Of a DNA stretch of 22,003 nucleotides, positions 7,932 through 14,632 are shown piece after piece; within the stretch, counting starts at the first letter, position 1, and each line of letters starts with the position of its first letter. Source of the stretch: CAXMST01 sp964196325 (GTDB lineage Bacteria > Actinomycetota > Thermoleophilia > Solirubrobacterales > 70-9). The notes beneath the pieces are model-generated. The model worked only from the letters and a program-made list of their open reading frames with translations. It did not search any database and was not told where the DNA came from. Where the stretch lies: positions 1 through 22,003 of the forward strand of contig CAXMST010000129.1 of assembly GCA_964196325.1 (NCBI GenBank). Direction: 5' to 3'. Both the position numbers and the translations under genes were made by a program.

Positions 7932-7962
7932 CGGCGGGCGGTCTCTGAGAGACTGCCCGCCG
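7932..7962 (+). promoter_or_regulatory. Strong 13-14 bp hairpin abutting the rph start codon
   Basis: Bases 7932-7944 pair with 7950-7962 with only one G-T wobble (7940/7954); 7945/7949 can extend the stem over a TGA loop. The right arm ends at the base before the rph ATG and contains GAGACT, a poor -10. There is no T-run after it, so it is not a classical intrinsic terminator. Confidence 0.5.
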
Positions 7963-8688
7963 ATGGCCGATCGCTCCTATGACCGCTCCGACGCCGACCC
8001 ACGCCCGATCGAGATCGAGCCCGGATACGTGCGGACCGCCGATGGCTCTGCCCTGATCTCCGTGGGGGAGACGCGAGTGATCTGCACAGCCTCGATCGCC
8101 GACCGGGTGCCCAGGTGGCTTGCGGGCGGCGGCCGTGGCTGGGTTACGGCGGAGTACGCGATGCTCCCCGCGTCGACCGGTGAGCGCAAGGAGCGGGACT
8201 CCAAGAAGGGACGACCGGATGGTCGCTCGACAGAGATCCAGCGACTGATCGGGCGCTCGCTCCGCGTGGTGGTTGACTTCGAGGCGCTCGGTGAGCGTGC
8301 GGTCTGGGTCGACTGCGACGTGCTCCAGGCCGATGGGGGAACCCGGTGCGCGGCGATCTCGGGCGGGTTCGTCGCCCTTTATCTGGCCCTGGCGGCCGCG
8401 GTCGAGCGGGGCGAGCTGGAATCCGTGCCCCTGACCGGATCGGTCGCGGCGATCAGCGTCGGGATGGTCGACGGCCGGCCCCTCTGTGACCTCGACTACG
8501 GTGAGGACTCGACCGCCGAGGTCGACGCCAACGTGGTCATGACCGGCGAGGGGGGTCTGGTTGAGGTGCAGGCGACGGCGGAGCGCATGCCCTTGTCGCG
8601 TGCTTCGCTGGATCAGCTTCTAAGCCTCGCGGAGGGCGGAATCGAGACCCTCCGTCGAGAGCAGGAGCGGGTCCTAGGGAGCCCGTGA
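7963..8688 (+). CDS. rph: Ribonuclease PH
   Basis: Phosphorolytic 3'-5' exoribonuclease that trims tRNA and other RNA 3' ends using inorganic phosphate; cytosolic, usually a hexamer. The 241-residue length matches the family. Signatures visible are GETRVICTAS, GWVTAEYAMLPAST, GRSTEIQRLIGRSLR, the phosphate-site segment QADGGTRCAAISGGF and the acidic LCDLDYGEDS. It is the first gene of a three-gene unit: its TGA overlaps the GTG of rdgB (GTGA). The start is the ATG right after a strong hairpin; no Shine-Dalgarno is visible. Confidence 0.97.
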   Translation: MADRSYDRSDADPRPIEIEPGYVRTADGSALISVGETRVICTASIADRVPRWLAGGGRGWVTAEYAMLPASTGERKERDSKKGRPDGRSTEIQRLIGRSLRVVVDFEALGERAVWVDCDVLQADGGTRCAAISGGFVALYLALAAAVERGELESVPLTGSVAAISVGMVDGRPLCDLDYGEDSTAEVDANVVMTGEGGLVEVQATAERMPLSRASLDQLLSLAEGGIETLRREQERVLGSP

Positions 8689-9284
8689 CCCGGGCGCCCG
8701 CCCCGCTGCTCGTTGCGACCCGCAACGAGCACAAGCTCGGCGAGCTGCGCGAGATCCTGGCGCCGACGGAGTTGCTGCCCTTGCCCGAGTCGGTCCAGCT
8801 GCCCCCGGAGCAGGGGGAGAGCTTCGGGGCGAACGCCCTGGTCAAGGCTCGGGCCGCTGCCGCCGCGACCGGCATCGACTCGATTGCCGATGACTCGGGG
8901 ATCGTTGCCACGGCTCTGGGCGACCGACCGGGCGTCTACTCGGCCCGCTACGCCGGGCCGGAGGCCGATGACGAGTGCAATCTGAAGAAGCTGCTCGAAG
9001 AGCTCGAGGGTGAGCGGGACCGCTCCGTCGCCTATGTCTGCGCGATTGCCTACGTCGCTGCCGAGGGTGGGGAGCTTGTCGTCGAGGCTCGCTGCGAGGG
9101 ACGTTTGGGATACGAGCCCCGTGGTCGCGGTGGCTTTGGCTATGACCCCTGCTTTCTCCCCGACGACACCGGCCCCGACGATCAGCGCACGATGGCCGAG
9201 CTGAGCCCGGAGGAAAAGCACAGGATCAGCCACCGAGGCCGCGCCGCACGTGAGCTGCGAGAGCTGCTGGAGGGGGCCCGGTGA
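8685..9284 (+). CDS. rdgB: XTP/dITP diphosphatase (RdgB/HAM1 family)
   Basis: Hydrolyses non-canonical purine nucleoside triphosphates (XTP, dITP, ITP) to monophosphates, keeping them out of DNA and RNA. The 199 residues carry the full family set: LLVATRNEHKLGELREIL at the N-terminus, GESFGANALVKA, ADDSGIVATAL with the catalytic/metal Asp pair, GVYSARYAG, GFGYDPCF, and the C-terminal TMAELSPEEKHRISHRG. The GTG start overlaps the rph stop, and its own TGA overlaps the GTG of the downstream transporter, so all three genes are translationally coupled. rph-rdgB adjacency is common in Actinobacteria. Confidence 0.97.
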   Translation: MTRAPAPLLVATRNEHKLGELREILAPTELLPLPESVQLPPEQGESFGANALVKARAAAAATGIDSIADDSGIVATALGDRPGVYSARYAGPEADDECNLKKLLEELEGERDRSVAYVCAIAYVAAEGGELVVEARCEGRLGYEPRGRGGFGYDPCFLPDDTGPDDQRTMAELSPEEKHRISHRGRAARELRELLEGAR

Positions 9285-10189
9285 TCCGCAGCAAGGCCGG
9301 GGCGGCGCTGCTCTCGGTCGTCAGCAACTCGACCTTGATCGCGCTGAAGCTGGTGGCCGGGCTGATCACCGGCTCGATCGCAATCCTCACCGACGCGATT
9401 CACTCGGCAGTGGATCTGGTCGCCTCCGTGGTCGCCCTGGTCTCGGTCCGCAAGGCCGACGAGCCCGCCGACGAGGACCATCCCTACGGGCACGAGAAGG
9501 CCGAGAACCTGGCCGCCGGCGCCGAGGCGATGCTGATCTTGGTCGGGGCGGCGATCATCGGCTTCGAGGCGGTCCGGCGGATCATCTCCGGCTCCGACAT
9601 CGAGCACGTCTGGCTTGGAATCATCGTGATCGGGTGTGCAGCCGTCGCCAACCTCGTCGTTTCCAGCTTGCTCTACCGCCGGGCCCGCGAGCACGACTCC
9701 CCGGCGCTCGAGGGTGATGCCGCCCACCTGCGCGCGGACGTCGCGACCTCGCTGGCGGTGATCGTGGGCCTGCTGCTCGTGGAGCTCACCGGCGAGCCGG
9801 TCTTCGACGCGATCGCCGCCCTGATCGTGGCCTTCGCGATCGTCGCCGCCGGGGTGCGGCTGATGATGCGCTCCGGCCGGGTGCTGATGGACGAGGCTCT
9901 GCCGCCGGAGGAGCTCGACCGGATCGAGCAGGTGATCGCCGAGGCGCGGCCCCCGGAGTTGGCCGGCTACCACAAGCTTCGGGGGCGGCGCGCGGGAGCG
10001 CGCAGGCACGTCGACCTGCATCTCCAGTTCCGCTCGGGAACCAGCCTCGAGCACGCCCATCAGCTTGCCCACCGACTCCGTGACGAGATCGAGTCCAGCT
10101 TCGCGAACGCGGATGTTCTGATCCACGTCGAGCCCGAGGACTCGCTGACCCGGCCGGGAGGGGGCTCAGGCCTGTGGCGTCACGGCTAG
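9281..10189 (+). CDS. Cation diffusion facilitator family transporter, probably zinc efflux
   Basis: A 302-residue inner-membrane metal/proton antiporter with six predicted membrane segments and a C-terminal cytosolic dimerisation domain. It aligns directly with FieF/YiiP through the TM2-loop segment ending EPADEDHPYGHEKAENLA. The transport site is H41-x3-D45 in TM2 and H149-x3-D153 in TM5, where FieF has D/D/H/D. By analogy with ZnT-type HDHD sites this favours zinc over cadmium. The C-terminal domain keeps HVDLHLQF and VLIHVEPED, typical of the ferredoxin-like metal-sensing domain. The GTG start overlaps the rdgB stop. Co-expression with rph and rdgB appears positional rather than functional. 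Confidence 0.93.
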   Translation: MIRSKAGAALLSVVSNSTLIALKLVAGLITGSIAILTDAIHSAVDLVASVVALVSVRKADEPADEDHPYGHEKAENLAAGAEAMLILVGAAIIGFEAVRRIISGSDIEHVWLGIIVIGCAAVANLVVSSLLYRRAREHDSPALEGDAAHLRADVATSLAVIVGLLLVELTGEPVFDAIAALIVAFAIVAAGVRLMMRSGRVLMDEALPPEELDRIEQVIAEARPPELAGYHKLRGRRAGARRHVDLHLQFRSGTSLEHAHQLAHRLRDEIESSFANADVLIHVEPEDSLTRPGGGSGLWRHG

Positions 10190-10279
10190 TGAACGCGTCC
10201 GTAAGTACGGTCGCGCTCAGGCGCGTCCGGACGCCGCGTGAGGGTGATCGAATTTGCGGATGGGTGCGCGAGCTCGGAC

Positions 10280-10420
10280 TCAGGTCAGGTTTACCGCGGC
10301 CGCGGCTCCGACCGCGCCGACCGTGATCGAGTAGCCCGTGTAGCCGTTGATGGCGAGCAGGACCACGGCGATCACGCAGGCCGCGATCACTGCCACCCAT
10401 GATGCTTTCGCAACTTCCAC
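10280..10420 (-). CDS. Small single-pass membrane peptide, unknown
   Basis: A 46-residue peptide starting at a GTG, VEVAKASWVAVIAACVIAV, with one long hydrophobic segment followed by LAINGYTGYSITVG and a second apolar tail ending AVNLT. The frame is open further upstream to 10675, but that part is antisense to the divergent roadblock-like gene and is Arg-rich, so it is unlikely to be translated. No Shine-Dalgarno is evident. The regular hydrophobic pattern and tidy end argue for a real small protein, but it has no recognisable family. It is divergent from the roadblock-like gene, sharing its promoter region. Confidence 0.5.
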   Translation of the reverse strand: MEVAKASWVAVIAACVIAVVLLAINGYTGYSITVGAVGAAAAVNLT

Positions 10421-10426
10421 GCTCGC

Positions 10427-10432
10427 TATGTT
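10427..10432 (+). promoter_or_regulatory. Putative -10 box for the roadblock-like gene
   Basis: TATGTT fits TANNNT and would start transcription near 10439, leaving a leader of about 21 nt that contains a GAGG at 10445-10448 before the ATG at 10460. Confidence 0.3.
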
Positions 10433-10459
10433 GACGCAACTGTCGAGGCTGAGCAAGAC

Positions 10460-10819
10460 ATGAGCCGGGATCAAGAGGGCGGGCACGACCCAACCCGCGG
10501 CGCGGCGGCGCTGGTGCGCCTTTGCGGGGGCTCGCAGGACCTTCTCGATGCCGCGCTGATCGACCCCGACGGTACGCAGATCGCGTCGACCGACGGCGCC
10601 GATTGGTCCCGCGGGTCCGGCGCACTGTGGGCGGCGGCGGATCACGCTGATCGCGGCCCTGCGACCAAGCTTCACGTGGGTACCGGCGACGGAGAGGTCT
10701 TTGCGGTGCGCGGCGAGCGCGCTTCGATCGTCGCGACCAGCCGCCGCTTCGCGCTCGCGTCGCTGATGTTCTCGGATCTGCGCGGCGCTCTGCGCGGCCT
10801 TGCGCGCGAGCAGGATTGA
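10460..10819 (+). CDS. Roadblock/LC7-like small protein
   Basis: A 119-residue soluble protein. The pattern LLDAALIDPDGTQIASTDG, then a helix, then KLHVGTGDGEVFAVRGERASIVATS and a final helix LMFSDLRGALRGL matches the roadblock/LAMTOR fold seen in bacterial MglB-like regulators of Ras-like GTPases. This is a fold-level recognition by pattern, not by search. No GTPase gene is nearby. The stop codon overlaps the ATG of the next small gene (TGATG), so the two are coupled. Possible roles are dimeric scaffold or GTPase regulator; neither is shown by the sequence. Confidence 0.72.
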   Translation: MSRDQEGGHDPTRGAAALVRLCGGSQDLLDAALIDPDGTQIASTDGADWSRGSGALWAAADHADRGPATKLHVGTGDGEVFAVRGERASIVATSRRFALASLMFSDLRGALRGLAREQD

Positions 10820-11034
10820 TGATCCCCAAGCCGCATCGACTGCTGCTGGACAGGGTCAGCTCCTACGCTGATGAGGCGGGCGCCTTCCTGCGGCGTCGCC
10901 GCCATCGCGCCCGCCCGTTCGTCCGCGTCTGGCGTGCGGGCGGGGAGATCGATGCCCCCGGGTCCGAGAGTCCGCAGGCCCGCCGGCTGTTCGCGGCCGC
11001 GGCCGCGCTGCTGAGCGTAGATCGCCACATCTGA
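10819..11034 (+). CDS. Small Arg-rich hypothetical protein coupled to the roadblock-like gene
   Basis: A 71-residue basic protein, starting MIPKPHRLLLDRVSSYADEA, with the cluster LRRRRHRARPF in the middle and an Ala-rich helix near the end. The ATG at 10819 overlaps the upstream TGA, and third-position GC is high, which supports coding. A TTG one codon earlier is possible. I recognise no family. Tight coupling suggests the product may act with the roadblock-like protein. Confidence 0.6.
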   Translation: MIPKPHRLLLDRVSSYADEAGAFLRRRRHRARPFVRVWRAGGEIDAPGSESPQARRLFAAAAALLSVDRHI

Positions 11035-11082
11035 GACGGTGCGCCGGGGCAGCGAGCCCCGCGGCGGGGTTGTGTGGGGCCG

Positions 11083-11304
11083 ATGCGGGGATCCGATCCG
11101 CCGATCCTGACCAGCGCGGAACGGGCCTGGTTGCGCGCCGCGCTCGCTCGCGATCCAGCTTTGGAGGCCGAGCTGGAGTGGATCGACGCGGTCCTGGAGC
11201 CGTCGGTTCGCGCACGATTCTTGCGGGCGCTCGCTGTTGAGGCCGGCCGCGGCGGCCGGCCGGCGGCCGCGGTCTTGGCCGCCCTCGAACGAGCCGCTCG
11301 CTAG
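11083..11304 (+). CDS. Small helical hypothetical protein
   Basis: A 73-residue protein from the ATG at 11083 (an in-frame GTG at 11074 would add three residues). It is predicted to be mostly helical (SAERAWLRAALARDPALEAE, then IDAVLEPSVRARFLRAL), Ala/Arg/Glu-rich, with no signal peptide or motif that I know. Third-position GC is in the range of its neighbours. It ends 15 bp before the convergent ccmH gene. It could be the last gene of the roadblock cluster, about 50 bp after the preceding stop. Confidence 0.5.
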   Translation: MRGSDPPILTSAERAWLRAALARDPALEAELEWIDAVLEPSVRARFLRALAVEAGRGGRPAAAVLAALERAAR

Positions 11305-11319
11305 CGCTGAGCCGGGCCC

Positions 11320-11787
11320 TCAGAGCTGGTAGCGCCCCAGATCCTGGTCGAGCAGCGCATCGTCCTCGGCGTCGGTCGGGGACGGCCCCGGGGTTTGAGC
11401 TCCGCCGTCGTCGCCTTCGGAGCGCCAGCGGCGGACGCCCACCCAAAGGCCCCCGCCCGCGGCGAGGATCGCGACCGCCGGCACCACCCAGGCGGCCAGA
11501 TCGAAGCCGCTCGCACTGGGGATCGCCAGCACCTCGGAGCCGTACTCGACCACCAGCGCGTCCTTGATCTCCTCCTTGCTCGCCCCCTCGCTGATCAGAC
11601 GGCGAATAAAGACGCGCTCGCGCTCCGCCTGTGGCGACTCGGAGAGGTTCAGGGCGGTGCCGCAGATCGGGCACATCACCTCGTCCTCGATATCGGGCAG
11701 CGAAGCCTGGGGTTGCTGGGCGGCGACTGGTGCGGCTGACGCACTCAACAACGCCCCGACGGCCAGCAGGGCGCCTGCCCATCGCAC
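11320..11787 (-). CDS. ccmH: Cytochrome c maturation protein CcmH/NrfF family
   Basis: Membrane-anchored thiol oxidoreductase of System I cytochrome c maturation that reduces apocytochrome haem-binding cysteines outside the cell membrane. The 155 residues comprise a signal peptide (residues 1-23, ending APVAAQ), the redox motif MCPICG with C39 and C42, the family helix segment ERVFIRRLISEGASKEEIKDALVVEYG, a membrane segment at about 95-120 and an acidic Pro-rich tail. The pattern corresponds to the usual LRCxxCQ ... YG core of CcmH/CycL. It begins 2 bp after the ccmG stop and is clearly the second gene of that operon. Confidence 0.92.
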   Translation of the reverse strand: MRWAGALLAVGALLSASAAPVAAQQPQASLPDIEDEVMCPICGTALNLSESPQAERERVFIRRLISEGASKEEIKDALVVEYGSEVLAIPSASGFDLAAWVVPAVAILAAGGGLWVGVRRWRSEGDDGGAQTPGPSPTDAEDDALLDQDLGRYQL

Positions 11788-11789
11788 GA

Positions 11790-12323
11790 TCAGGCGCCTT
11801 CGGGCACGACGGCACCCTCGATCAGCGGGGTCACGTTGGCCTCGAGGTATTCCTCGTCGACGGGGCCGCGGCGGATCAACGCCAGGCGGCCCTCGGGATC
11901 GACCAGGAACGACTCCGGCAGCGCGAAGATGCCGAACGCATCCTTGCGCTCGCCGTCTCCGTCGCGAAGCATCTCCCAGGTCAGCTCGAACTCATCGACG
12001 AACTCGAGCGCGTCGCCGCTCAGGTCCTCGGTGTTGATCCCGACCACGGTGAGATCGTCGGCATGTTTCTGGCCGTAGGCCTCGATCGCGGGTGACTCCG
12101 TGCGGCAGGGCTCGCACCAGGAAGCCCAGAAGTTGACCAGGATCCACTCGCCCTCGAAGTCGGCGAGTTGGGCTTGTTCCTCGCTGCCCAGCACCTGAAC
12201 CGGCGCATCCGGCACGGCTTCGCCCACGGCGACGTCTTCGCCCTCGTTCGCGATCAGCCCGAAGCCGAGCAGTGCGACCAGCGCGAGGACTGCCATCACC
12301 GCCAGAAATGCAAGGTTGCTCAT
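11790..12323 (-). CDS. ccmG: Thiol:disulfide interchange protein CcmG/DsbE/TlpA-like
   Basis: Membrane-tethered thioredoxin-fold protein that keeps apocytochrome c or CcmH reduced. From the ATG at 12323 it has 177 residues: an N-terminal anchor (residues about 3-24), then VNFWASWCEPCRTESPA with the active-site pair C70/C73, VVGINTEDLSG, and the cis-Pro region IFALPESFLVDPEGRL. The frame extends to a TTG at 12332, but the ATG has TAAGCT 8 nt upstream and looks leaderless. It overlaps nothing and leads directly into ccmH. ResA or TlpA would be alternative names; the ccmH neighbour supports the cytochrome c role. Confidence 0.9.
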   Translation of the reverse strand: MSNLAFLAVMAVLALVALLGFGLIANEGEDVAVGEAVPDAPVQVLGSEEQAQLADFEGEWILVNFWASWCEPCRTESPAIEAYGQKHADDLTVVGINTEDLSGDALEFVDEFELTWEMLRDGDGERKDAFGIFALPESFLVDPEGRLALIRRGPVDEEYLEANVTPLIEGAVVPEGA

Positions 12324-12331
12324 CGGCGGCA

Positions 12332-12337
12332 AGCTTA
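12332..12337 (-). promoter_or_regulatory. Putative -10 box of leaderless ccmG
   Basis: TAAGCT on the minus strand is followed by 8 nt and then the ccmG ATG at 12323. No purine-rich ribosome site exists in the gap. Confidence 0.4.
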
Positions 12338-12372
12338 GAGAGGAGTCCCTGCGCGGCCGCCCGGTTCAGCCC

Positions 12373-12378
12373 TAGAAT
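12373..12378 (+). promoter_or_regulatory. Putative -10 box of the tRNA-Gly gene
   Basis: TAGAAT lies 10 nt before the tRNA 5' end, so transcription would begin about 4-5 nt upstream of the mature tRNA. No clear -35 is visible. Confidence 0.4.
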
Positions 12379-12388
12379 GGTGGCGCCT

Positions 12389-12461
12389 GCGGATGTAGCT
12401 CACCTGGTAGAGCGCGAGCTTCCCAAGCTCGAGGTAGCGGGTTCGAGTCCCGTCGTCCGCT
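12389..12461 (+). tRNA. tRNA-Gly (anticodon CCC)
   Basis: A complete 73-nt cloverleaf. The acceptor stem pairs GCGGATG with CGTCCGC (one T-G pair). The D arm is GCTC/GAGC. The anticodon stem CGAGC/GCTCG closes the 7-nt loop TTCCCAA, giving anticodon CCC. The T arm contains GGTTCGAGTCC. The discriminator base is T and no CCA is encoded. It sits between the divergent ccmG gene and the minus-strand EamA pair. Confidence 0.96.
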
Positions 12462-12487
12462 TCGGCGTCCTGGCTTTCCTCCTTTGA

Positions 12488-12907
12488 TCAGCGCTCGCTG
12501 CCCGCTCGGCCGAGTATCACCGCGCCGATCACGATCAGCGTCATCCCCGCGACTCGACCCACGGTGATTCGCTCGGCGAGCACGATCGCCGCAAGCAGCG
12601 TCCCCGCGAGCGGGTAGGAGGCGCTGATCGGCACCACCATGCTCGCCTCGCCACGTTCGAGCGCCATGTTGAAGAAGGTGAGGCCGCAGACGGCGAGAGC
12701 GCCTACGAGCAGTGCCCAGCCGATCGCGGGTTCCAGGGTCAGCGTGGTGCCGGTTGCGAGCAGCGCGAGTGCCGTCACCGTGTAGGCGAGCGCTGCACAG
12801 ATGATCATTACCTGCCAGGGCAGCGTGCGTAGCGCGAACTTCGAGGTGATCCCGAGCACCCCGATCGCGCCGACGTAGGCGAGTGAGGGAAGCAGCCAGT
12901 CGAGCAT
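12488..12907 (-). CDS. Single-EamA-domain membrane protein (DMT superfamily), second of a pair
   Basis: A 139-residue integral membrane protein with about four to five hydrophobic segments and one EamA-type unit, half the size of normal drug/metabolite transporters. Typical features are GVLGITSKFALRTLPWQ at the start, ALERGEASMVVPISASYPL in the middle and the end segment LAERITVGRVAGMTLIVIGAV. It starts 11 bp after the stop of a clear paralogue, so the two are probably co-expressed and may assemble as a heterodimer forming one 10-helix equivalent. The substrate is unknown. The longer upstream frame to 13321 overlaps the paralogue out of frame and is rejected. Confidence 0.87.
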   Translation of the reverse strand: MLDWLLPSLAYVGAIGVLGITSKFALRTLPWQVMIICAALAYTVTALALLATGTTLTLEPAIGWALLVGALAVCGLTFFNMALERGEASMVVPISASYPLAGTLLAAIVLAERITVGRVAGMTLIVIGAVILGRAGSER

Positions 12908-12918
12908 CGGCGGACCGC

Positions 12919-13356
12919 TCAGGAGACCGACAGAAGGACGACGCCGCCGATGATCAGCGCCGTCGCGAGGACCTGCGTCGTGGTCACCCGCTCGCGGAGC
13001 AGGGTGGCCGCGAGGATCAGCGTCACCACCGGGTAGGCGGAGGTCACCGGCACGACCTGGCTCACCTCGCCGGACCCGAGCGCGACGAAGAACAGGACGA
13101 GGGAGAACGCCGCAAGCGCGCCCGAGGCGAGCGCCGCAAGGAGCGCGGGCCCCGGCTGCGGTCGCACCTTGGCCTTGATCACCAGAAGTGGGGTCGCCGC
13201 CAGGTAGGCGACGCTGGTCCAGATCGCTACCTCTTGCCAGCTCAGGTCGTCGAGCGCGAGCTCGGTGCCCACGCCGAGCGCCCCGACCGTGACCACATAG
13301 GCAAGCGCAGGCACAAGCCATGCCGCGGTGCCGTGTGTCGCCTGGGGTGCGCTCAT
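12919..13356 (-). CDS. Single-EamA-domain membrane protein (DMT superfamily), first of a pair
   Basis: A 145-residue paralogue of the following gene. Side by side they share P-x-LAYV, GALGVGTELAL, LSWQ, the loop GSGEVSQVVPVTSAYPV and ERVTTTQVLATALIIGGVVLL. About four to five membrane segments are expected. The ATG at 13356 is the natural start. TACGAT on the minus strand at 13393-13388 could be its -10, with a leader of about 25 nt. It is divergent from the TfoX-N gene. Function in small-molecule export is the family expectation only. Confidence 0.87.
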   Translation of the reverse strand: MSAPQATHGTAAWLVPALAYVVTVGALGVGTELALDDLSWQEVAIWTSVAYLAATPLLVIKAKVRPQPGPALLAALASGALAAFSLVLFFVALGSGEVSQVVPVTSAYPVVTLILAATLLRERVTTTQVLATALIIGGVVLLSVS

Positions 13357-13463
13357 CGGGGAGTCATGGCTGGGTCCCCGCGCTCCGATCGTACCGCGTC
13401 ACAGCGGCCGAACGCCTCGAGCTGAGCTCCTTTCCCGCGCTCACCCGACTGCCGGCCAGCGAC

Positions 13464-13469
13464 TACCCT
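13464..13469 (+). promoter_or_regulatory. Putative -10 box of the leaderless TfoX-N gene
   Basis: TACCCT is followed by 6 nt and the ATG at 13476; there is no Shine-Dalgarno in the gap. Confidence 0.4.
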
Positions 13470-13475
13470 CCGGCG

Positions 13476-13817
13476 ATGGCCTATGACGAAGCGCTAGCCG
13501 ACCGCGTCCGCGACGTGCTCGCCGCGCGCGAGGGGGTCTCCGAGCGGAAGATGTTCGGCGGCCTCTGCTTCATGATCAACGGCAACATGGCGTGCGGGCC
13601 GATGGGCGATGAGCTGATGGTCCGGCTCGGCCACGAGGAGGCCGAGAGGGCGCTGACCGAGCCGCACGCGCGGCCGATGGATTTCACCGGCAAGCCGATG
13701 CGAGGAATGATCTACGTCACCGCGGAGGGCCTCGCCGACGATCGCGATCTCGCCGGCTGGGTTGAGCTGGGTGCAGATCATGCGGCGAGCCTGCCGCCGA
13801 AGAAGCCGAAGAAGTAA
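13476..13817 (+). CDS. TfoX N-terminal domain family protein
   Basis: A 113-residue stand-alone TfoX-N domain. The core reads VRDVLAAREGVSERKMFGGL, then FMINGNMACG and LMVRLG, the family pattern MFGG-x-x-F-x-x-x-G-N followed by a basic strand. A late segment MDFTGKPMRGMIYVTAEG also fits. It lacks the TfoX-C domain found in the competence regulator of Gammaproteobacteria, and such short proteins are common in Actinobacteria with unknown roles. The tail PPKKPKK is lysine-rich. It is a single gene, convergent with the SDR gene 14 bp downstream. Confidence 0.9.
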   Translation: MAYDEALADRVRDVLAAREGVSERKMFGGLCFMINGNMACGPMGDELMVRLGHEEAERALTEPHARPMDFTGKPMRGMIYVTAEGLADDRDLAGWVELGADHAASLPPKKPKK

Positions 13818-13831
13818 GCGAGCCGAGGGCC

Positions 13832-14530
13832 CTACAGGGGCTGGCCGCTCGGGCGGATCAGGATCTCGTTGACGTCGGCCCGGCCGGGCTGGTTCAGCGC
13901 GTAGAGCACGGCCTCGGCGATGTCGGTCGGCTCGAGGGCCGCCTGAGGGCGATTGTCGAAGAACGGGGTATCGACCATCCCCGGCTCGATCAGGGTCACC
14001 TTGATCGAGGAGTTGTCGTGCATCGTGCGCAACTCCTGGCGTAGGTTCTCCCCAATCGCCGTGGCGGCCCACTTGGTCGCCCCGTAGAGCGATCCGGGCA
14101 GCGAGATCCGACCGGCGACCGAGCTGGTGATCAGGTAGTGGCCGCTGTCGCGCTCGAGCATCGCCGGCAGCGTGGCGCGGATCGTCAGCGCGACGCCGTA
14201 GACGTTGGTCAGGACCATCGATCGCCAGTGCTCGACCGACTCCTCGGTGAAGCCGCGGCCGGCGCCGAAGCCGGCGTTGGCGAAGACCACATCGAGCCCT
14301 CCAAAGCGCTGCTCGCCGGCCGCGACGAGTGCCTGGACCTGCTCCCACTCGGTCACGTCGCAAGGTTGGGCCAGGACCCGCTCGCCGCCTGCGAGCTCGC
14401 GCTCCAACTCGCGCAGGGTGTCCTCGGTGCGCGATCCGAGCACGAGCCGATAGCCGGCCGCAAGTGCCTGCCGGGCGGTCTCGGCCCCGATTCCCGTGCT
14501 GGCCCCGGTGATCAGCATCGTCTTCGCCAT
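13832..14530 (-). CDS. SDR family NAD(P)-dependent oxidoreductase
   Basis: A classical short-chain dehydrogenase of 232 residues. Visible are the coenzyme motif TGASTGIG (residues 8-15), CDVTEWEQV, the NAG motif (85-87), the catalytic serine in TSSVAGRIS (S136 or S137) and YGATK with Y149 and K153. IEPGMVDTPFF follows. The cofactor loop has LGSRTEDTLRELE, where R34 after the second strand hints at NADPH. The substrate is unknown. The frame has an earlier ATG at 14542 (four more residues), but the ATG at 14530 has TATGAC 7 nt upstream and gives the more usual MAKTMLITG opening. It is divergent from ccmE. Confidence 0.92.
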   Translation of the reverse strand: MAKTMLITGASTGIGAETARQALAAGYRLVLGSRTEDTLRELERELAGGERVLAQPCDVTEWEQVQALVAAGEQRFGGLDVVFANAGFGAGRGFTEESVEHWRSMVLTNVYGVALTIRATLPAMLERDSGHYLITSSVAGRISLPGSLYGATKWAATAIGENLRQELRTMHDNSSIKVTLIEPGMVDTPFFDNRPQAALEPTDIAEAVLYALNQPGRADVNEILIRPSGQPL

Positions 14531-14616
14531 CGCTGAAGTCATAGCAGCCGCGTCCCGGGCGGGCGTGAACCGACCAGCGGGCCGCCGGGTCGGATCGGGC
14601 GAGCAGGCCGTCCTGC

Positions 14617-14622
14617 GATAAT
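14617..14622 (+). promoter_or_regulatory. Putative -10 box of the ccmE operon
   Basis: GATAAT, one mismatch from TATAAT, lies 10 nt before the ccmE ATG, giving a leader of about 3-4 nt or none. This would drive ccmE-ccmF and possibly the ccmI-like gene. Confidence 0.4.
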
Positions 14623-14632
14623 CGCGGCCCCG

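Noticed and set aside
10190..10279. Possible intrinsic terminator after the CDF gene (CCGT-AAGT-ACGG at 10199-10210 and the palindrome GCGTCCGGACGC at 10223-10234)
   Set aside because: Stems are short and no T-run follows; too weak to call.
12272..12487. Plus-strand frame covering the tRNA (contains VAHLVERELPKLEVAGSSPVV)
   Set aside because: This is the well-known spurious translation of a tRNA gene.
12908..13321. N-terminal extension of the second EamA frame
   Set aside because: Overlaps the paralogue in another frame; paralogue alignment puts the start at ATG 12907.
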